From: Emticicia fluvialis
Lineage (GTDB): Bacteria > Bacteroidota > Bacteroidia > Cytophagales > Spirosomataceae
NCBI RefSeq assembly: GCF_024793945.1
Contig: NZ_JANUSD010000009.1
Location: 1-64,000 of the forward strand
Length of the DNA stretch: 64,000 nucleotides
Direction of reading: 5' to 3'
Shown: one piece after another, positions 42,295-51,593 of the stretch
How the letters are laid out: each line of letters begins with the position of its first letter
Numbering within the stretch: position 1 is the first letter of the stretch
Made by a program: the position numbers and the translations under genes
The notes under the pieces: generated by a model
The model's database searches: none
Seen by the model: the letters and a program-made list of their open reading frames with translations, nothing else
What the model was told of the DNA's origin: nothing

Positions 42295-44913
42295 ATGCTT
42301 AGACTGACACTTATTTCTGTTCTTGTTTTTTTCAGCACTTTAGTGCGTGCCGGAGGCATAAAAGGCATAGTAACTGACGCTACCGGAGAGCGTATGGCGT
42401 TTACCTCTGTTATAGTAAAAGGACAAAACGCCGGAACCATGACCAATGCGGAAGGGGAGTATAGGATAAATCTGAAACCGGGCAGTTATGAGATTAACTT
42501 TCAGTTTGTAGGCTTTAAAACCGTTACCCGCCGTGTGGTTGTGGCTAATGATTTTACCGAGCTGAATGTGCGTATGCAAGAGCAAACCATTATGCTGCAG
42601 GAGGCCAGAATAAGTGCCAAAGAAGAAGACGCCGCCTATACCATTATGCGCAAGGCAATAGCCAAAAGCAAAATTCATCAGAAACAGGTGGTGAGCTACC
42701 AGGCAAATGCTTATGTGCGTAATTCAATATTACTCAACAAAATTCCGCTGGTGCTCAAAAAGGACCTTTACCGACAAAACATTAAAGAGGGGATACCGTT
42801 TTTGTCTGAGTCGGTAATGGAAATAGTTTTCAACGAGCCCAACTCTAAATTTACCAAGGTGCTGGGGCAAAAGAGTTCTTTCAACAATATTTCTATATCT
42901 GACGGTTTTTATCTTTTCGATTTCTACGACCCCGGTCATTACCGTGTTTCACCGCTTTCGCCACAGGCTTTCAGATACTACCGCTTTGAATACGAAGGTT
43001 TTTTTGAAGACCGCGGCCTGATTATCAATAAAATAAAAATTATTCCGAAGTCGTTTGGGGAAGGCGTTTGGCAGGGAACTATTTATATTATAGACGATTA
43101 CTGGAATATTCATAGCATTGATGCTGAAACTATTGAAAACGGCCTTAATCTTAAAATAAACCAGTATTACAGCCCGGTTGAGAAAGTCTGGATGCCGATT
43201 AACCAGCGGATAGACTTTTACGGAAAATTGTTTGGATTTGACTTTGTTATTAAGGCACAGTTAAATGCCGGTTATACTGCCGTAAAAACGAATCCGGCGT
43301 TTGTGGAAGACATAAAAATTATTGACGAGAAAAAAGAGGGGATAACGATTGAAGGTATTTCGAAAAATTCTTTGAAAAATTCGAAAACTGAAGAACTACT
43401 GAAAGACAGCAAAGAGTTTTCGGTGAAGAATCTCATGAAAATAATGAAAGATTATGAGAAAGAAGAAAGAGCCCGGGCCAGAGCCAACAAAGAAGAAGCA
43501 GCGGTTGTAAGCAGAGAATTAATGATAGTAGAGCCATCTGCCAGAAGCAAAGATTCTACTTTTTGGAATTCTATGCGCAAAATACCACTTACCAATGAAG
43601 AAAGCGAAAGCTATCAATACAGTGACAGTGTAAAAATAGCAAAAATTGAAAAAAGAGACAGCCTTCAAAGAGATTCGCTGAGTAAAGCCTGGCGGTATTT
43701 TTTGTTAAATTATGATTTTAAACTAAAAAATGGCAGATATCTTCATTTTGAACCACCCTACACCCCGTTTGTGGGTTTAAATTATAATTCGGTTGAGGGC
43801 ATTGTGTCTGATATGGGTATCGGCTTTAAAAACTATACATCTCTGGGCGCCAAACCCAGAGTCAGATACAATGTGTCGGCAAATATGCGTTATGCTTTTC
43901 AGGCCAGGGCATTGCGTGGTAAAGTGGGCGGAGAATACGAGGTTGGCACATCAAAGCTATCGGTTGGTGCGGGAAATTATATTGAACAATTTGACCCCAA
44001 CAGCCTTATTTTTGAATGGATGAACACCGTAACCACTTTGTTCAATGAGCAAAACCTGATGAAGATTTACAGCAAGAAATTCGTCAACATTGGCTATAGC
44101 TATAATGAAGACGCCAGGTTGACTTTTTCAACCAACATGGAACTGGCAAGAAGGTCTCCGCTGGAAAACCTTCAGAAAATATACCGGATAAAAGATTTTG
44201 AAAAAAACGGGTTTTCGCCTAATAATCCTTCCAATCTTGAGCTCGGCGAAAGCGCTTTTACTACACACAATGCGCTTATATGGCAGAATATGATAAAATG
44301 GACGCCGTCTTCTAAAGTGATTATCAGAAACGGCGTGCGCAAGTATCTGACTGGCGGAGCGCCCATTATTACATTTATTTACAAGAAAGGAATGCTTGAC
44401 GCCAATTTTGACTACCTGAGCCTGAATATAAAGCAACATGTAAACACAGGGGTATTGGGCAAACTAGACTATATGATTGAAGTAGGTGATTACGTTAACG
44501 ACCGCAGCGTTTACCTGATGGATATGAAGCATATTAACAATAGCTACCTGAATGCCCTGCGGATTGGTCTTTTTGCAAGATACCGGTTGTTAGAAACCCG
44601 TATGCCCCTGCCTGAAGATAACGGAGCCAAATCTATAAACCTTTACCGTTTTAGTACCAAAGGCGCATATTTGCAGGCCCATGTAATTAATGAATTTAAG
44701 CAGCTTATTTTTACCCGTCTGCCTTTTGTAAAGAGATGGGGGCTAAAAGAAGACCTCTTTGCCAATTATCTGAACACGCCGGCTGTAAAAAACTATATAG
44801 AAGTTGGTTATGGTATTGATGGCATCATGAGGGCATTAAGAATTGAAGCCGTAAGCAGTTTTGAAAACGGCATATACAAGAGGGCCGGTATTAAATTAGG
44901 TGTAACCATGTAA
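42295..44913 (+). CDS. Outer-membrane DUF5686 protein with carboxypeptidase-like regulatory domain
   Basis: This 872-residue exported protein has a signal peptide (ends around residue 19, LVRAGG) and an N-terminal CarboxypepD_reg-like beta-sandwich of about 85 residues (GIKGIVTDATGERMAF through SYEINFQFVGFKTVTR). The rest is a DUF5686 domain, with likely outer-membrane beta-barrel ending in YKRAGIKLGVTM. Such proteins occur in Bacteroidetes and have no firmly assigned role. A charged, coiled linker (about 390-480: EEERARARANKEE) divides the two halves. Confidence 0.85.
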   Translation: MLRLTLISVLVFFSTLVRAGGIKGIVTDATGERMAFTSVIVKGQNAGTMTNAEGEYRINLKPGSYEINFQFVGFKTVTRRVVVANDFTELNVRMQEQTIMLQEARISAKEEDAAYTIMRKAIAKSKIHQKQVVSYQANAYVRNSILLNKIPLVLKKDLYRQNIKEGIPFLSESVMEIVFNEPNSKFTKVLGQKSSFNNISISDGFYLFDFYDPGHYRVSPLSPQAFRYYRFEYEGFFEDRGLIINKIKIIPKSFGEGVWQGTIYIIDDYWNIHSIDAETIENGLNLKINQYYSPVEKVWMPINQRIDFYGKLFGFDFVIKAQLNAGYTAVKTNPAFVEDIKIIDEKKEGITIEGISKNSLKNSKTEELLKDSKEFSVKNLMKIMKDYEKEERARARANKEEAAVVSRELMIVEPSARSKDSTFWNSMRKIPLTNEESESYQYSDSVKIAKIEKRDSLQRDSLSKAWRYFLLNYDFKLKNGRYLHFEPPYTPFVGLNYNSVEGIVSDMGIGFKNYTSLGAKPRVRYNVSANMRYAFQARALRGKVGGEYEVGTSKLSVGAGNYIEQFDPNSLIFEWMNTVTTLFNEQNLMKIYSKKFVNIGYSYNEDARLTFSTNMELARRSPLENLQKIYRIKDFEKNGFSPNNPSNLELGESAFTTHNALIWQNMIKWTPSSKVIIRNGVRKYLTGGAPIITFIYKKGMLDANFDYLSLNIKQHVNTGVLGKLDYMIEVGDYVNDRSVYLMDMKHINNSYLNALRIGLFARYRLLETRMPLPEDNGAKSINLYRFSTKGAYLQAHVINEFKQLIFTRLPFVKRWGLKEDLFANYLNTPAVKNYIEVGYGIDGIMRALRIEAVSSFENGIYKRAGIKLGVTM

Positions 44914-44939
44914 AATCAGGCTTGCTTAGGTTTTAAGAT

Positions 44940-45638
44940 ATGGGTTCAGACAATTTGCTTCAAAAACAATTACTTTACGAACGTGTGGCTAATGCCTATA
45001 AGGCAAAAAGTGCCATGCTTGACAGTATTTTAGTTGAAAAATCAATTAAAAACAGAAATTTCAGGCTCTTTATCAGGGTATTTAAAAAGGAGCAATTACT
45101 TGAAGCCTGGATAAAACACCCTGAAAAAATAAGGTATGAATTGCTAAGAAAGTATAACTTTACAGGTAGCTCAGGTAATTTGGGCCCTAAGCGGAAATCA
45201 GGCGACGGGCAAATTCCGGAAGGAATCTATCAAATTACTAATTTTAATCCTTTAAGTGCCTTTCATTTGTCGCTCAGAGTAAATTACCCAAATATTGCAG
45301 ATATACATTGGGCTGATAGCGAACACCCGGGTGGAGATATTTACCTGCATGGCGGTAACACAAGTACAGGGTGTATTCCGGTGGGTGATGATTGCATTGA
45401 AGAACTTTACCTGCTCTCGGTTTATGCTGCTGATGCAGGCCATTTGCCAGACGTACATATTTACCCTTCCAGTATGGCTGGCGCAGCTTTTAACTCACTT
45501 ATTACAGGCCATAGCAATAATATACACCTGATTGATTTCTGGCATAAGCTAAAAGCAATTTTTGATGATTTTGAGCAAACAAATGCGCTGAAATCAATAA
45601 AAACAGACCAGAAAGGCCATTATTATCTGGCAGACTAA
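44940..45638 (+). CDS. L,D-transpeptidase-like (YkuD fold) protein without a signal peptide
   Basis: This 232-residue protein has the YkuD catalytic motif GGDIYLHGGNTSTGCIPVG near 134-152: the His and the Cys nucleophile of the HxxG...SxGC box. The surrounding region (GDGQIPEGIYQITNFNP) fits the family. L,D-transpeptidases form 3-3 peptide cross-links or attach proteins in the periplasm, yet this one has no visible signal peptide or lipobox, and an in-frame stop lies two codons before the ATG at 44940. It follows the DUF5686 gene after 26 nt and is probably cotranscribed. Confidence 0.8.
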   Translation: MGSDNLLQKQLLYERVANAYKAKSAMLDSILVEKSIKNRNFRLFIRVFKKEQLLEAWIKHPEKIRYELLRKYNFTGSSGNLGPKRKSGDGQIPEGIYQITNFNPLSAFHLSLRVNYPNIADIHWADSEHPGGDIYLHGGNTSTGCIPVGDDCIEELYLLSVYAADAGHLPDVHIYPSSMAGAAFNSLITGHSNNIHLIDFWHKLKAIFDDFEQTNALKSIKTDQKGHYYLAD

Positions 45639-45742
45639 ATTTCCCTGATTGAGGTAAATGAATTATATTTGGTGTTCTATAAAATTAATCCTTCCGGTTA
45701 CAGTTTTTAGTCAATAACCGGCAATTCTATTACATTACCTGC

Positions 45743-46435
45743 ATGCTTTTATTTTATCAGCCAGCTATAGCCACCAGTCATTTTCTTGATACAGACGACT
45801 CACGTCATTGCGTTAAGGTGCTTAGAAAAACACCAAAAGATATAATTCATGTGGTTGATGGCACAGGCGGGCTTTATGAATGCGAAATAACAAAAGCCAA
45901 CGAAAAAAAATGTGAAGTAAAGATAGTTTCGTGGCAGAAAGATTTTCAGAAAAGAAACACGTACCTTCATATTGCCATTGCCCCAACCAAGAACGCCGAT
46001 CGGCTTGAATGGTTTATTGAGAAGGCCGTTGAAATAGGCATAGATGAAATTTCGTTAATACTTACGAAGCACTCAGAACGCAGGCAGCAAAAAACAGAGC
46101 GGCTGGAGAAAATTGCGGTTTCGGCCATGAAACAATCTTTGAAGGCCTATTTGCCAAGAATTAACGAACCAGTGCCATTTGAGAAATTTTTGAAGAGTGT
46201 ATTGCAGGAGCAGAAATTTCTGGCGCATTTAACCGAGGAATCAAAGCCGCTGGTTAGTAAACTTAAGCCAGGCACAGCACATTGCATTATGGTTGGCCCC
46301 GAAGGCGATTTTGCTGCCGAAGAAATACAATTGGCTCGTGATAATGGTTTTGAATGGGTTACACTCGGAAACGCCCGCCTCAGAACAGAAACAGCAGGCC
46401 TGGTGGCATGCACGCTGAGCAACAACATGTTTTAA
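45743..46435 (+). CDS. rsmE: 16S rRNA (uracil-1498-N3)-methyltransferase
   Basis: RsmE methylates N3 of U1498 in 16S rRNA. This 230-residue SPOUT protein starts at ATG 45743 (LLFYQPAIATSHFLD) and contains HCVKVLRKTPKD, then LHIAIAPTKNADRLEWFIEKAVEIG near 75-99, and the C-terminal knot MVGPEGDFAAEEI near 184-196 and LGNARLRTETAGL near 211-223. All are family-typical. A DUF4159 gene follows after 14 nt. Confidence 0.93.
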   Translation: MLLFYQPAIATSHFLDTDDSRHCVKVLRKTPKDIIHVVDGTGGLYECEITKANEKKCEVKIVSWQKDFQKRNTYLHIAIAPTKNADRLEWFIEKAVEIGIDEISLILTKHSERRQQKTERLEKIAVSAMKQSLKAYLPRINEPVPFEKFLKSVLQEQKFLAHLTEESKPLVSKLKPGTAHCIMVGPEGDFAAEEIQLARDNGFEWVTLGNARLRTETAGLVACTLSNNMF

Positions 46436-46449
46436 CGAAGTTAGTCTTT

Positions 46450-47124
46450 ATGAAGCAAATCATTACATATTTAATGCTGGGTATTTTTTGTTCATTCATT
46501 AGCATGAGCAAAATTATGGCTCAGCAACCTACGCTTAAAATTGCCAAACTGAGGTATGGCGGTGGTGGCGACTGGTATGCCAATAAGACCTCATTGCCGA
46601 ATCTGATTAAGTTTTGTAACCAGCATCTGAAAATGAACCTGTATCAGGAAGAAGACATTGTGGAGGTTGGCAGCGGTGATATTTTTCAGTATCCTTTTAT
46701 ACACATGACAGGCCACGGGAATGTGGTTTTTACAGATGCCGAGGTGCAGAACCTACGTAAATATCTAATTTCAGGTGGTTTTTTGCATATCGACGATAAC
46801 TACGGTCTGAATAAGTTTATCAGACGAGAAATGAAAAAAGTTTTTCCTGAACTTGAGTTCATAGAGTTGCCTTTTTCTCATCCAATCTATCAGCAGAAAT
46901 ACAAGTTTCCGAACGGCCTGCCTAAGGTGCATGAGCATGACAACCTGCCACCGCAAGGTTTTGGGCTAATCTGGCAGGGAAGGCTGGTTTCTTTTTTTAG
47001 CTACGAATGCGACCTCGGCAACGGCTGGGAAGACCAGAGCGTACACCATGACCCGGAAGAACTTCGCCAGAAAGCGCTTCAAATGGGGGCAAATCTTGTG
47101 CAATATGCCTTTACAAGTTATTAA
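46450..47124 (+). CDS. Exported DUF4159 protein
   Basis: The frame is open from 46354, but the ATG at 46450 gives a signal peptide (KQIITYLMLGIFCSFISM...AQ) and avoids the rsmE overlap. The 224-residue protein has the DUF4159 pattern: IAKLRYGGGGDWYANKTSLPNL, then FIHMTGHGNVVFTDAEVQNLR, GGFLHIDDNYGLNKFIR and FSHPIYQQ, and ends with ANLVQYAFTSY. The fold resembles class I glutamine amidotransferases without the nucleophile. Function is not known. It follows rsmE after 14 nt. Confidence 0.85.
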   Translation: MKQIITYLMLGIFCSFISMSKIMAQQPTLKIAKLRYGGGGDWYANKTSLPNLIKFCNQHLKMNLYQEEDIVEVGSGDIFQYPFIHMTGHGNVVFTDAEVQNLRKYLISGGFLHIDDNYGLNKFIRREMKKVFPELEFIELPFSHPIYQQKYKFPNGLPKVHEHDNLPPQGFGLIWQGRLVSFFSYECDLGNGWEDQSVHHDPEELRQKALQMGANLVQYAFTSY

Positions 47125-47267
47125 TTTATTGAATTGTACATTTCAAAGTGCTGGTTTTGGACATTTTGAAGAACTTTTCTCTTTCTTTTGCAACAGCGTA
47201 ACATTATGCTTGCAGTTGTTGTTTTAGGTTTATATTTGTATTTTAATCTAATCCTTATAACGTTCAA

Positions 47268-48014
47268 ATGGTTGCCGCAATTTCTTTTTTTATTGGTCAT
47301 TGGTACTTATCCTTATTTAGTCAGACATTCTTCTTACACCGATATTCAGCTCATAAAATGTTTACGATGAATAAGTTCTGGGAAAGATTTTTCTATTTCC
47401 TTACTTATGTATCGCAAGGGTCTTCCTATCTTAATCCTCGTTCGTACGCCATTTTGCACCGCATGCACCACGCTTACAGCGACACCGAACGCGACCCGCA
47501 TTCGCCGCATCATACCGAAAACGTTTTTACCATGATGTGGAAAACCAAAGAAATTTATAATTCTTTACTTAACTATAAGTATAAAATTGAAGAGCGTTTC
47601 GAAAAAGACTTGCCAGAGTGGAGAACCATTGATAAAATAGGAGATACCTGGTTTTCAAGAATTGCCTGGGGTTCAAGCTACGTAGTATTTTATGTGCTTG
47701 GCTTTTTGTATTTCGATATCCACTGGGGTTTCTTCTTCCTGTTGCCGATACATTTTCTGATGGGCCCTATTCACGGTGCTATTGTAAACTGGAGCGGCCA
47801 TAAATATGGTTATCAGAACTTCGACAACAAGGACGAATCTAAAAACTCATTGTTTTTTGACTTCCTGATGTTGGGCGAATTGTTCCAGAATAACCATCAT
47901 AAACACCCGATGTCAATCAATTTTGGTAAAAAGTGGTATGAGATTGACCCGACGTATCCGGTTATTAAATTTCTAACCTGGACCAAGATAATCAAGCCTA
48001 AACGGGCAAAATAA
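47268..48014 (+). CDS. Acyl-CoA (stearoyl-type) fatty acid desaturase
   Basis: This 248-residue membrane diiron enzyme introduces a double bond in a fatty acyl chain. The three His boxes are FLHRYSAHKMF (near 23-32), LHRMHHAYSDTERDPHSPHH (near 63-82) and a third near 210 with NNHHKHP; hydrophobic segments flank them. The start at 47268 (MVAAISFFIGHWYLS) fits related proteins; the upstream overlapping 60-codon frame at 47188 is in another phase and has no His-box support. It is convergent with gldC across a terminator. Confidence 0.9.
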   Translation: MVAAISFFIGHWYLSLFSQTFFLHRYSAHKMFTMNKFWERFFYFLTYVSQGSSYLNPRSYAILHRMHHAYSDTERDPHSPHHTENVFTMMWKTKEIYNSLLNYKYKIEERFEKDLPEWRTIDKIGDTWFSRIAWGSSYVVFYVLGFLYFDIHWGFFFLLPIHFLMGPIHGAIVNWSGHKYGYQNFDNKDESKNSLFFDFLMLGELFQNNHHKHPMSINFGKKWYEIDPTYPVIKFLTWTKIIKPKRAK

Positions 48015-48027
48015 TAGCTTTAAAATG

Positions 48028-48078
48028 AAAAAGATTTGACATTCATAGCCTATGGCTTAGAGTGTCAAATCTTTTTTT
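48028..48078. terminator. Bidirectional terminator between desaturase and gldC
   Basis: AAAAAGATTTGACA 48028-48041 and TGTCAAATCTTTTT 48063-48076 form a perfect 14-bp stem, and AGCC/GGCT pairs nest inside. Poly-T and poly-A sides suit the convergent genes. Confidence 0.8.
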
Positions 48079-48093
48079 ATGTATTACCCTCAA

Positions 48094-48441
48094 TTACTGT
48101 TGGTTTTCGTTCTTCAGCTCTTCATCTAAATGGCGTTTCAGGCTTCTGCAGGTACTCTCTAAGATCTCAATCATTTTCTTGTCGCCTGTTGCATCGCTTA
48201 TCATTTGTGCTACATTTCCTACAATATCAATGGCAAAGTGCTTCATTTCGTCGGTTGCCATCTCTTTTGTCCAGAGATTAATTCCCAGCAGACCTTTATG
48301 GTAGTGGTCCCAGACACTTATTGAAATAGCCTTTGATTCATTGATACCCTCATTCGGGTTTTCAGTAGCATCCCAGAATATTTTTTCAGGGACTCTGGCT
48401 GCATCAAGCTCGATAGTAAAATTAATTTCTGATTTCTTCAT
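48094..48441 (-). CDS. gldC: Gliding motility protein GldC
   Basis: GldC is needed for Bacteroidetes gliding or belongs to the same family of small proteins. The 115-residue protein matches GldC: begins KKSEINFTIELDAARVPEKIFWDATENPNEG and contains ISISVWDHYHKGLLGINLWTKEMATDEMKHFAIDIVGN, then the acidic end. There is no signal peptide. No other gld gene is near. The organism probably belongs to a gliding or formerly gliding lineage. Confidence 0.9.
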   Translation of the reverse strand: MKKSEINFTIELDAARVPEKIFWDATENPNEGINESKAISISVWDHYHKGLLGINLWTKEMATDEMKHFAIDIVGNVAQMISDATGDKKMIEILESTCRSLKRHLDEELKNENQQ

Positions 48442-48555
48442 TCAATTTAAGAGTAAATAAGATAATAGATTAAAAATTAAAATTCCGGGCAGAAAGTTCA
48501 AAATCTAAACAAAAAACTACACATACATTTTTGGCATTACGGAGCCGTTATGGCG

Positions 48556-48563
48556 CAAATGTA
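48556..48563 (-). promoter_or_regulatory. Candidate gldC -7 element
   Basis: The minus strand reads TACATTTG, an exact TAnnTTTG. No good -33 element is seen. Predicted leader about 108 nt. Confidence 0.35.
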
Positions 48564-48824
48564 ACTTTTCAATGAAAAAATTTAATTAACATGAGAGTAC
48601 AGGAGAGGATAATAGCAGTTATTGAGTATCTTTGGATAAAGATGCAGGTATGAATTAATTAAATTTTACACGCCTGTGTTGCATAGCAATGCTGGTTTTT
48701 CCATTCCGACAAAACGATTTTTTTTAAGGCCGACACTTTTGGGTATTGGCCTGTATGTAAACAATGTGTTAGCGTTAATTACTTACCTGATCTTGCATTT
48801 ACCAGCTGACAATTTTGTTGATTA

Positions 48825-48832
48825 TAGATTTG
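48825..48832 (+). promoter_or_regulatory. Candidate -7 element for the rhamnose unit
   Basis: TAGATTTG matches the consensus and would give a leader of about 25 nt to rhaM; the -33 element is poor. A second match TATCTTTG stands at 48627-48634. Confidence 0.35.
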
Positions 48833-48863
48833 AACCATCCAAACGCTTTTTGAAAATAAGAAT

Positions 48864-49181
48864 ATGAAGCATAGAGTGGCACTAAAAATGAAGCTCCACC
48901 CCGGGCAGGCCGAAGAATACAAGCAACGCCACGACGAATTGTGGCCGGAGATGAAAGCGCTACTGAAAAGCATTGGTGTGGAAGATTATGCCATTTTTCT
49001 GGATGAAGAAACCAATATTTTGTTTGCCTCGCTAAAAATAGAAGACCCATCGCTTTTAGATACATTACCCGGCCACCCTGTTATTCAACGCTGGTGGAAA
49101 TACATGGCTGATATTATGGATGCCAATGCTGACAATTCGCCTGTTTCAACACCCTTAAAAGAAGTATTTTACTTGCCCTAA
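48864..49181 (+). CDS. rhaM: L-rhamnose mutarotase
   Basis: RhaM interconverts alpha- and beta-L-rhamnose. The 105-residue protein has the family pattern: RVALKMKLHPGQAEEYKQRHDELWPEM at the start with conserved His/Glu, then DYAIFLDEETNILFASLKI, HPVIQRWWKYMADIM near 75-89 and a Leu-Pro end. It is followed after 10 nt by a RhaT-like symporter gene and then a GH105 gene; the three form a rhamnose unit. No rhamnose isomerase, kinase or aldolase is in the window. Confidence 0.93.
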   Translation: MKHRVALKMKLHPGQAEEYKQRHDELWPEMKALLKSIGVEDYAIFLDEETNILFASLKIEDPSLLDTLPGHPVIQRWWKYMADIMDANADNSPVSTPLKEVFYLP

Positions 49182-49191
49182 CTAAAAACTT

Positions 49192-50232
49192 ATGAATGCA
49201 ATTCTTGGTATCATTTTTCATTTCATAGGCGGTTTTGCCTCTGGTAGTTTTTACATTCCTTATAAAAATATAAAGCAATGGGCCTGGGAAAGTGGCTGGA
49301 TAATAGGTGGAGTGGCCTCATGGATTATAGCTCCCTGGCTTTTCGGGTTCATTACTGTGCAGGAACTAATACCGAGTATTCAGTCGGCTGATAGCAAAAC
49401 TATTTTCTACACAGTGCTATTCGGTGTGTTGTGGGGTTTCGGAGGGCTTACTTACGGGCTAACCATGCGTTATCTGGGTGTGTCGTTGGGTGTGGCAGTT
49501 GCGCTGGGTTTTTGTGCTGCATTTGGTACGCTTATTCCACCAATTTATGAAGGTCGTTTTGGCGAACTGCTCTCTACCAGTTCAGGGCAGATAACCCTGG
49601 CCGGGGTGGTACTTTGCGTGGCCGGTATATTTGTATGTGGTAAGGCCGGAATGATGAAAGAAAAAGAACTGGACAGCGCAGCCAAGCAGGAAACCGTAAA
49701 AGAATTTAACCTTAAAAAAGGTTTGTTTGTGGGTACCTTCTGTGGTATTATGAGTGCCTGCTTTGCTTTCGGGCTTGCTGCCGGGGCACCGATTGCGGCT
49801 CAGGCAGAAGTCAACGGAACCGACCCTCTGTTTAAAAATAACGCTATATTACCAGTGCTGCTGATAGGCGGTTTTGCTACTAATTTCGTGTGGTGTATGA
49901 TTCTGAATTTCAGAAATAAATCTTTTGGTGATTATACCGACACCAAAACACCCCTAAAAAGTAATTACCTGTGGGCCATGCTGGCCGGTGTAACCTGGTA
50001 TTTCCAGTTCTTCTTCTACGGCATGGGGCAGTCAAAACTGGGTAAATCGTTAGACTTTGCCTCTTGGACACTCCACATGGCATTTATAATATTGGTGGGC
50101 ACCTTGTGGGGGCTTTTCTATAAAGAATGGAAAGGCGCCAGCAGCGCAACCATGCGGGTGCTGTATCTGGGTTTATTCATCATTATTCTTTCGTCGGCTT
50201 TTATTGGTATGGGCAGCTATTTTGTTCATTAA
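49192..50232 (+). CDS. L-rhamnose/H+ symporter (RhaT-like)
   Basis: This 346-residue membrane protein has about ten hydrophobic segments and belongs to the RhaT/DMT superfamily, with LWGFGGLTYGLTMRYLGVSLGVAVALG near 82-108. A short hydrophilic loop follows near 155 (KEKELDSAAKQETVKEF). It probably imports L-rhamnose with protons. It is 10 nt after rhaM and 14 nt before the GH105 gene. The symbol is left empty because only the family is certain. Confidence 0.85.
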   Translation: MNAILGIIFHFIGGFASGSFYIPYKNIKQWAWESGWIIGGVASWIIAPWLFGFITVQELIPSIQSADSKTIFYTVLFGVLWGFGGLTYGLTMRYLGVSLGVAVALGFCAAFGTLIPPIYEGRFGELLSTSSGQITLAGVVLCVAGIFVCGKAGMMKEKELDSAAKQETVKEFNLKKGLFVGTFCGIMSACFAFGLAAGAPIAAQAEVNGTDPLFKNNAILPVLLIGGFATNFVWCMILNFRNKSFGDYTDTKTPLKSNYLWAMLAGVTWYFQFFFYGMGQSKLGKSLDFASWTLHMAFIILVGTLWGLFYKEWKGASSATMRVLYLGLFIIILSSAFIGMGSYFVH

Positions 50233-50246
50233 ATCTTTTATTTATT

Positions 50247-51593
50247 ATGCTAAAGATTTTTTATACGGTTGCCCTGCTTGTGGCAATCGGAGGTACTTGT
50301 TTTGCTCAGCAACAGGCACCTGCGTCTACTTTACACTCAGATGCCCTGCATACGGCCAAGCCAGATTATCCAACTTTATATGGCACTACCAAACCGGAAG
50401 ATATTATTGCTGTGATGAACCGTGTCAGGAATTATCTTGAAAGAGTTACGCCTACAAGGGTAGTAGATAAAAATACAAATGCGGTTATACATGACTTTTC
50501 AAAAATTGATAATAACGCTATTGTTTTTAAAGGGGATTTCAGCCTGACCAGTTATGAGTGGGGGGTAACCTACGAGGCCATGTTGCTGGCAGGTGAGGTA
50601 ACCGGCGACACTGCTTTTACTAATTATACCTCGCGTCGATTCAAATTTCTGGCAGATGCTGTACCGTATTTCAGAGAAGTATATAAAACCAATAAGCAGA
50701 CATCACTAAAACAGATGATTGACCCACATGCGCTTGACGATTGCGGAGCCATGTGTGCAGCCATGATTCGGGCTACCAAAAATGGCGTAGTGAAAACCAA
50801 TCTGAGACCTATCATTGATGATTACATCAATTATATTGTCAATAAAGAGTTCCGTCTGAAAGATGGCACTTTGGCTCGTAACCGACCTTTGCCTAATACC
50901 TTGTGGCTCGACGATATGTTTATGGGTGTGCCTGCTATTGCTCAGATGGGTAGCCTGACAGGCGACAAAAAGTATTATGATGAAGCCGTGAAGCAGGTGC
51001 TACAGTTTTCTAAACGCATGTTCAATAAGGATTTAAATTTATATATGCACGGCTGGGTGCAGGAAATGGAAACCCACCCTGAGTTTCATTGGGCAAGGGC
51101 AAACGGTTGGGCTATTTTAACGATGGTTGAGCTACTGGAAGTACTACCTGAAACTCACCCGGGCAGAACGGCCATACTAAACCAACTAAAAGCACATGCC
51201 AAAGGGCTGGCCGCACAGCAATCGGGTAGTGGTTTCTGGCATCAATTGCTTGACAAACATGATTCATATCTGGAAACATCAGCCACTGCTATTTATACGC
51301 ATAGTATTGCCAAAGCCATTAACAGAGGCTGGCTTGATGCTACCACATACGGCCCGATGGCCTTATTGGGTTGGAACGCCATTGCCACCAAAGTAAATGA
51401 AAAAGGACAGGTAGAAGGTACCTGCGTTGGCACCGGCATGGGTTTTGATCCTGCGTTTTACTATTACAGACCCGTAAATGTATATGCAGCACACGGCTAT
51501 GGCCCGGTACTATTGGCAGGCTCAGAAATGATTAAATTATTGAAAAATAAGAAGTTTGCTTTGAATGATAGTGCGGTGATGTTTGGGAGGTGA
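50247..51593 (+). CDS. Exported GH105 unsaturated rhamnogalacturonyl hydrolase
   Basis: This 448-residue protein has a signal peptide (KIFYTVALLVAIGGTCFAQ), using ATG 50247; the frame upstream overlaps the symporter gene. Family motifs include SYEWGVTYEAMLLAGE near 100, DPHALDDCGAMCAAMI near 160 with the catalytic Asp, LWLDDMFMGVPAIAQMG near 222, and HGWVQEME near 266. GH105 enzymes remove unsaturated galacturonate from the ends of rhamnogalacturonan oligosaccharides made by lyases. With rhaM and a RhaT-like symporter this forms a rhamnogalacturonan/rhamnose unit. Confidence 0.87.
   Translation: MLKIFYTVALLVAIGGTCFAQQQAPASTLHSDALHTAKPDYPTLYGTTKPEDIIAVMNRVRNYLERVTPTRVVDKNTNAVIHDFSKIDNNAIVFKGDFSLTSYEWGVTYEAMLLAGEVTGDTAFTNYTSRRFKFLADAVPYFREVYKTNKQTSLKQMIDPHALDDCGAMCAAMIRATKNGVVKTNLRPIIDDYINYIVNKEFRLKDGTLARNRPLPNTLWLDDMFMGVPAIAQMGSLTGDKKYYDEAVKQVLQFSKRMFNKDLNLYMHGWVQEMETHPEFHWARANGWAILTMVELLEVLPETHPGRTAILNQLKAHAKGLAAQQSGSGFWHQLLDKHDSYLETSATAIYTHSIAKAINRGWLDATTYGPMALLGWNAIATKVNEKGQVEGTCVGTGMGFDPAFYYYRPVNVYAAHGYGPVLLAGSEMIKLLKNKKFALNDSAVMFGR

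Larger units (their letters stand above)
48442..48863. other. 422-nt divergent spacer between gldC and rhaM
   Basis: CAAATGTA at 48556-48563 is a minus-strand TACATTTG for gldC. TATCTTTG at 48627-48634 and TAGATTTG at 48825-48832 fit plus-strand -7 elements for the rhamnose unit. A 63-codon frame at 48676-48867 has no recognisable domain and is not called. Confidence 0.5.

Noticed and set aside
47188..47370. Frame before the desaturase gene
   Set aside because: It is in another phase, overlaps the His-box frame, and has no His boxes. A frameshift that would join it to the desaturase is not needed, since the desaturase length is normal.
48676..48867. 63-codon frame in the gldC-rhaM spacer
   Set aside because: No domain and it overlaps the candidate promoter and rhaM start.
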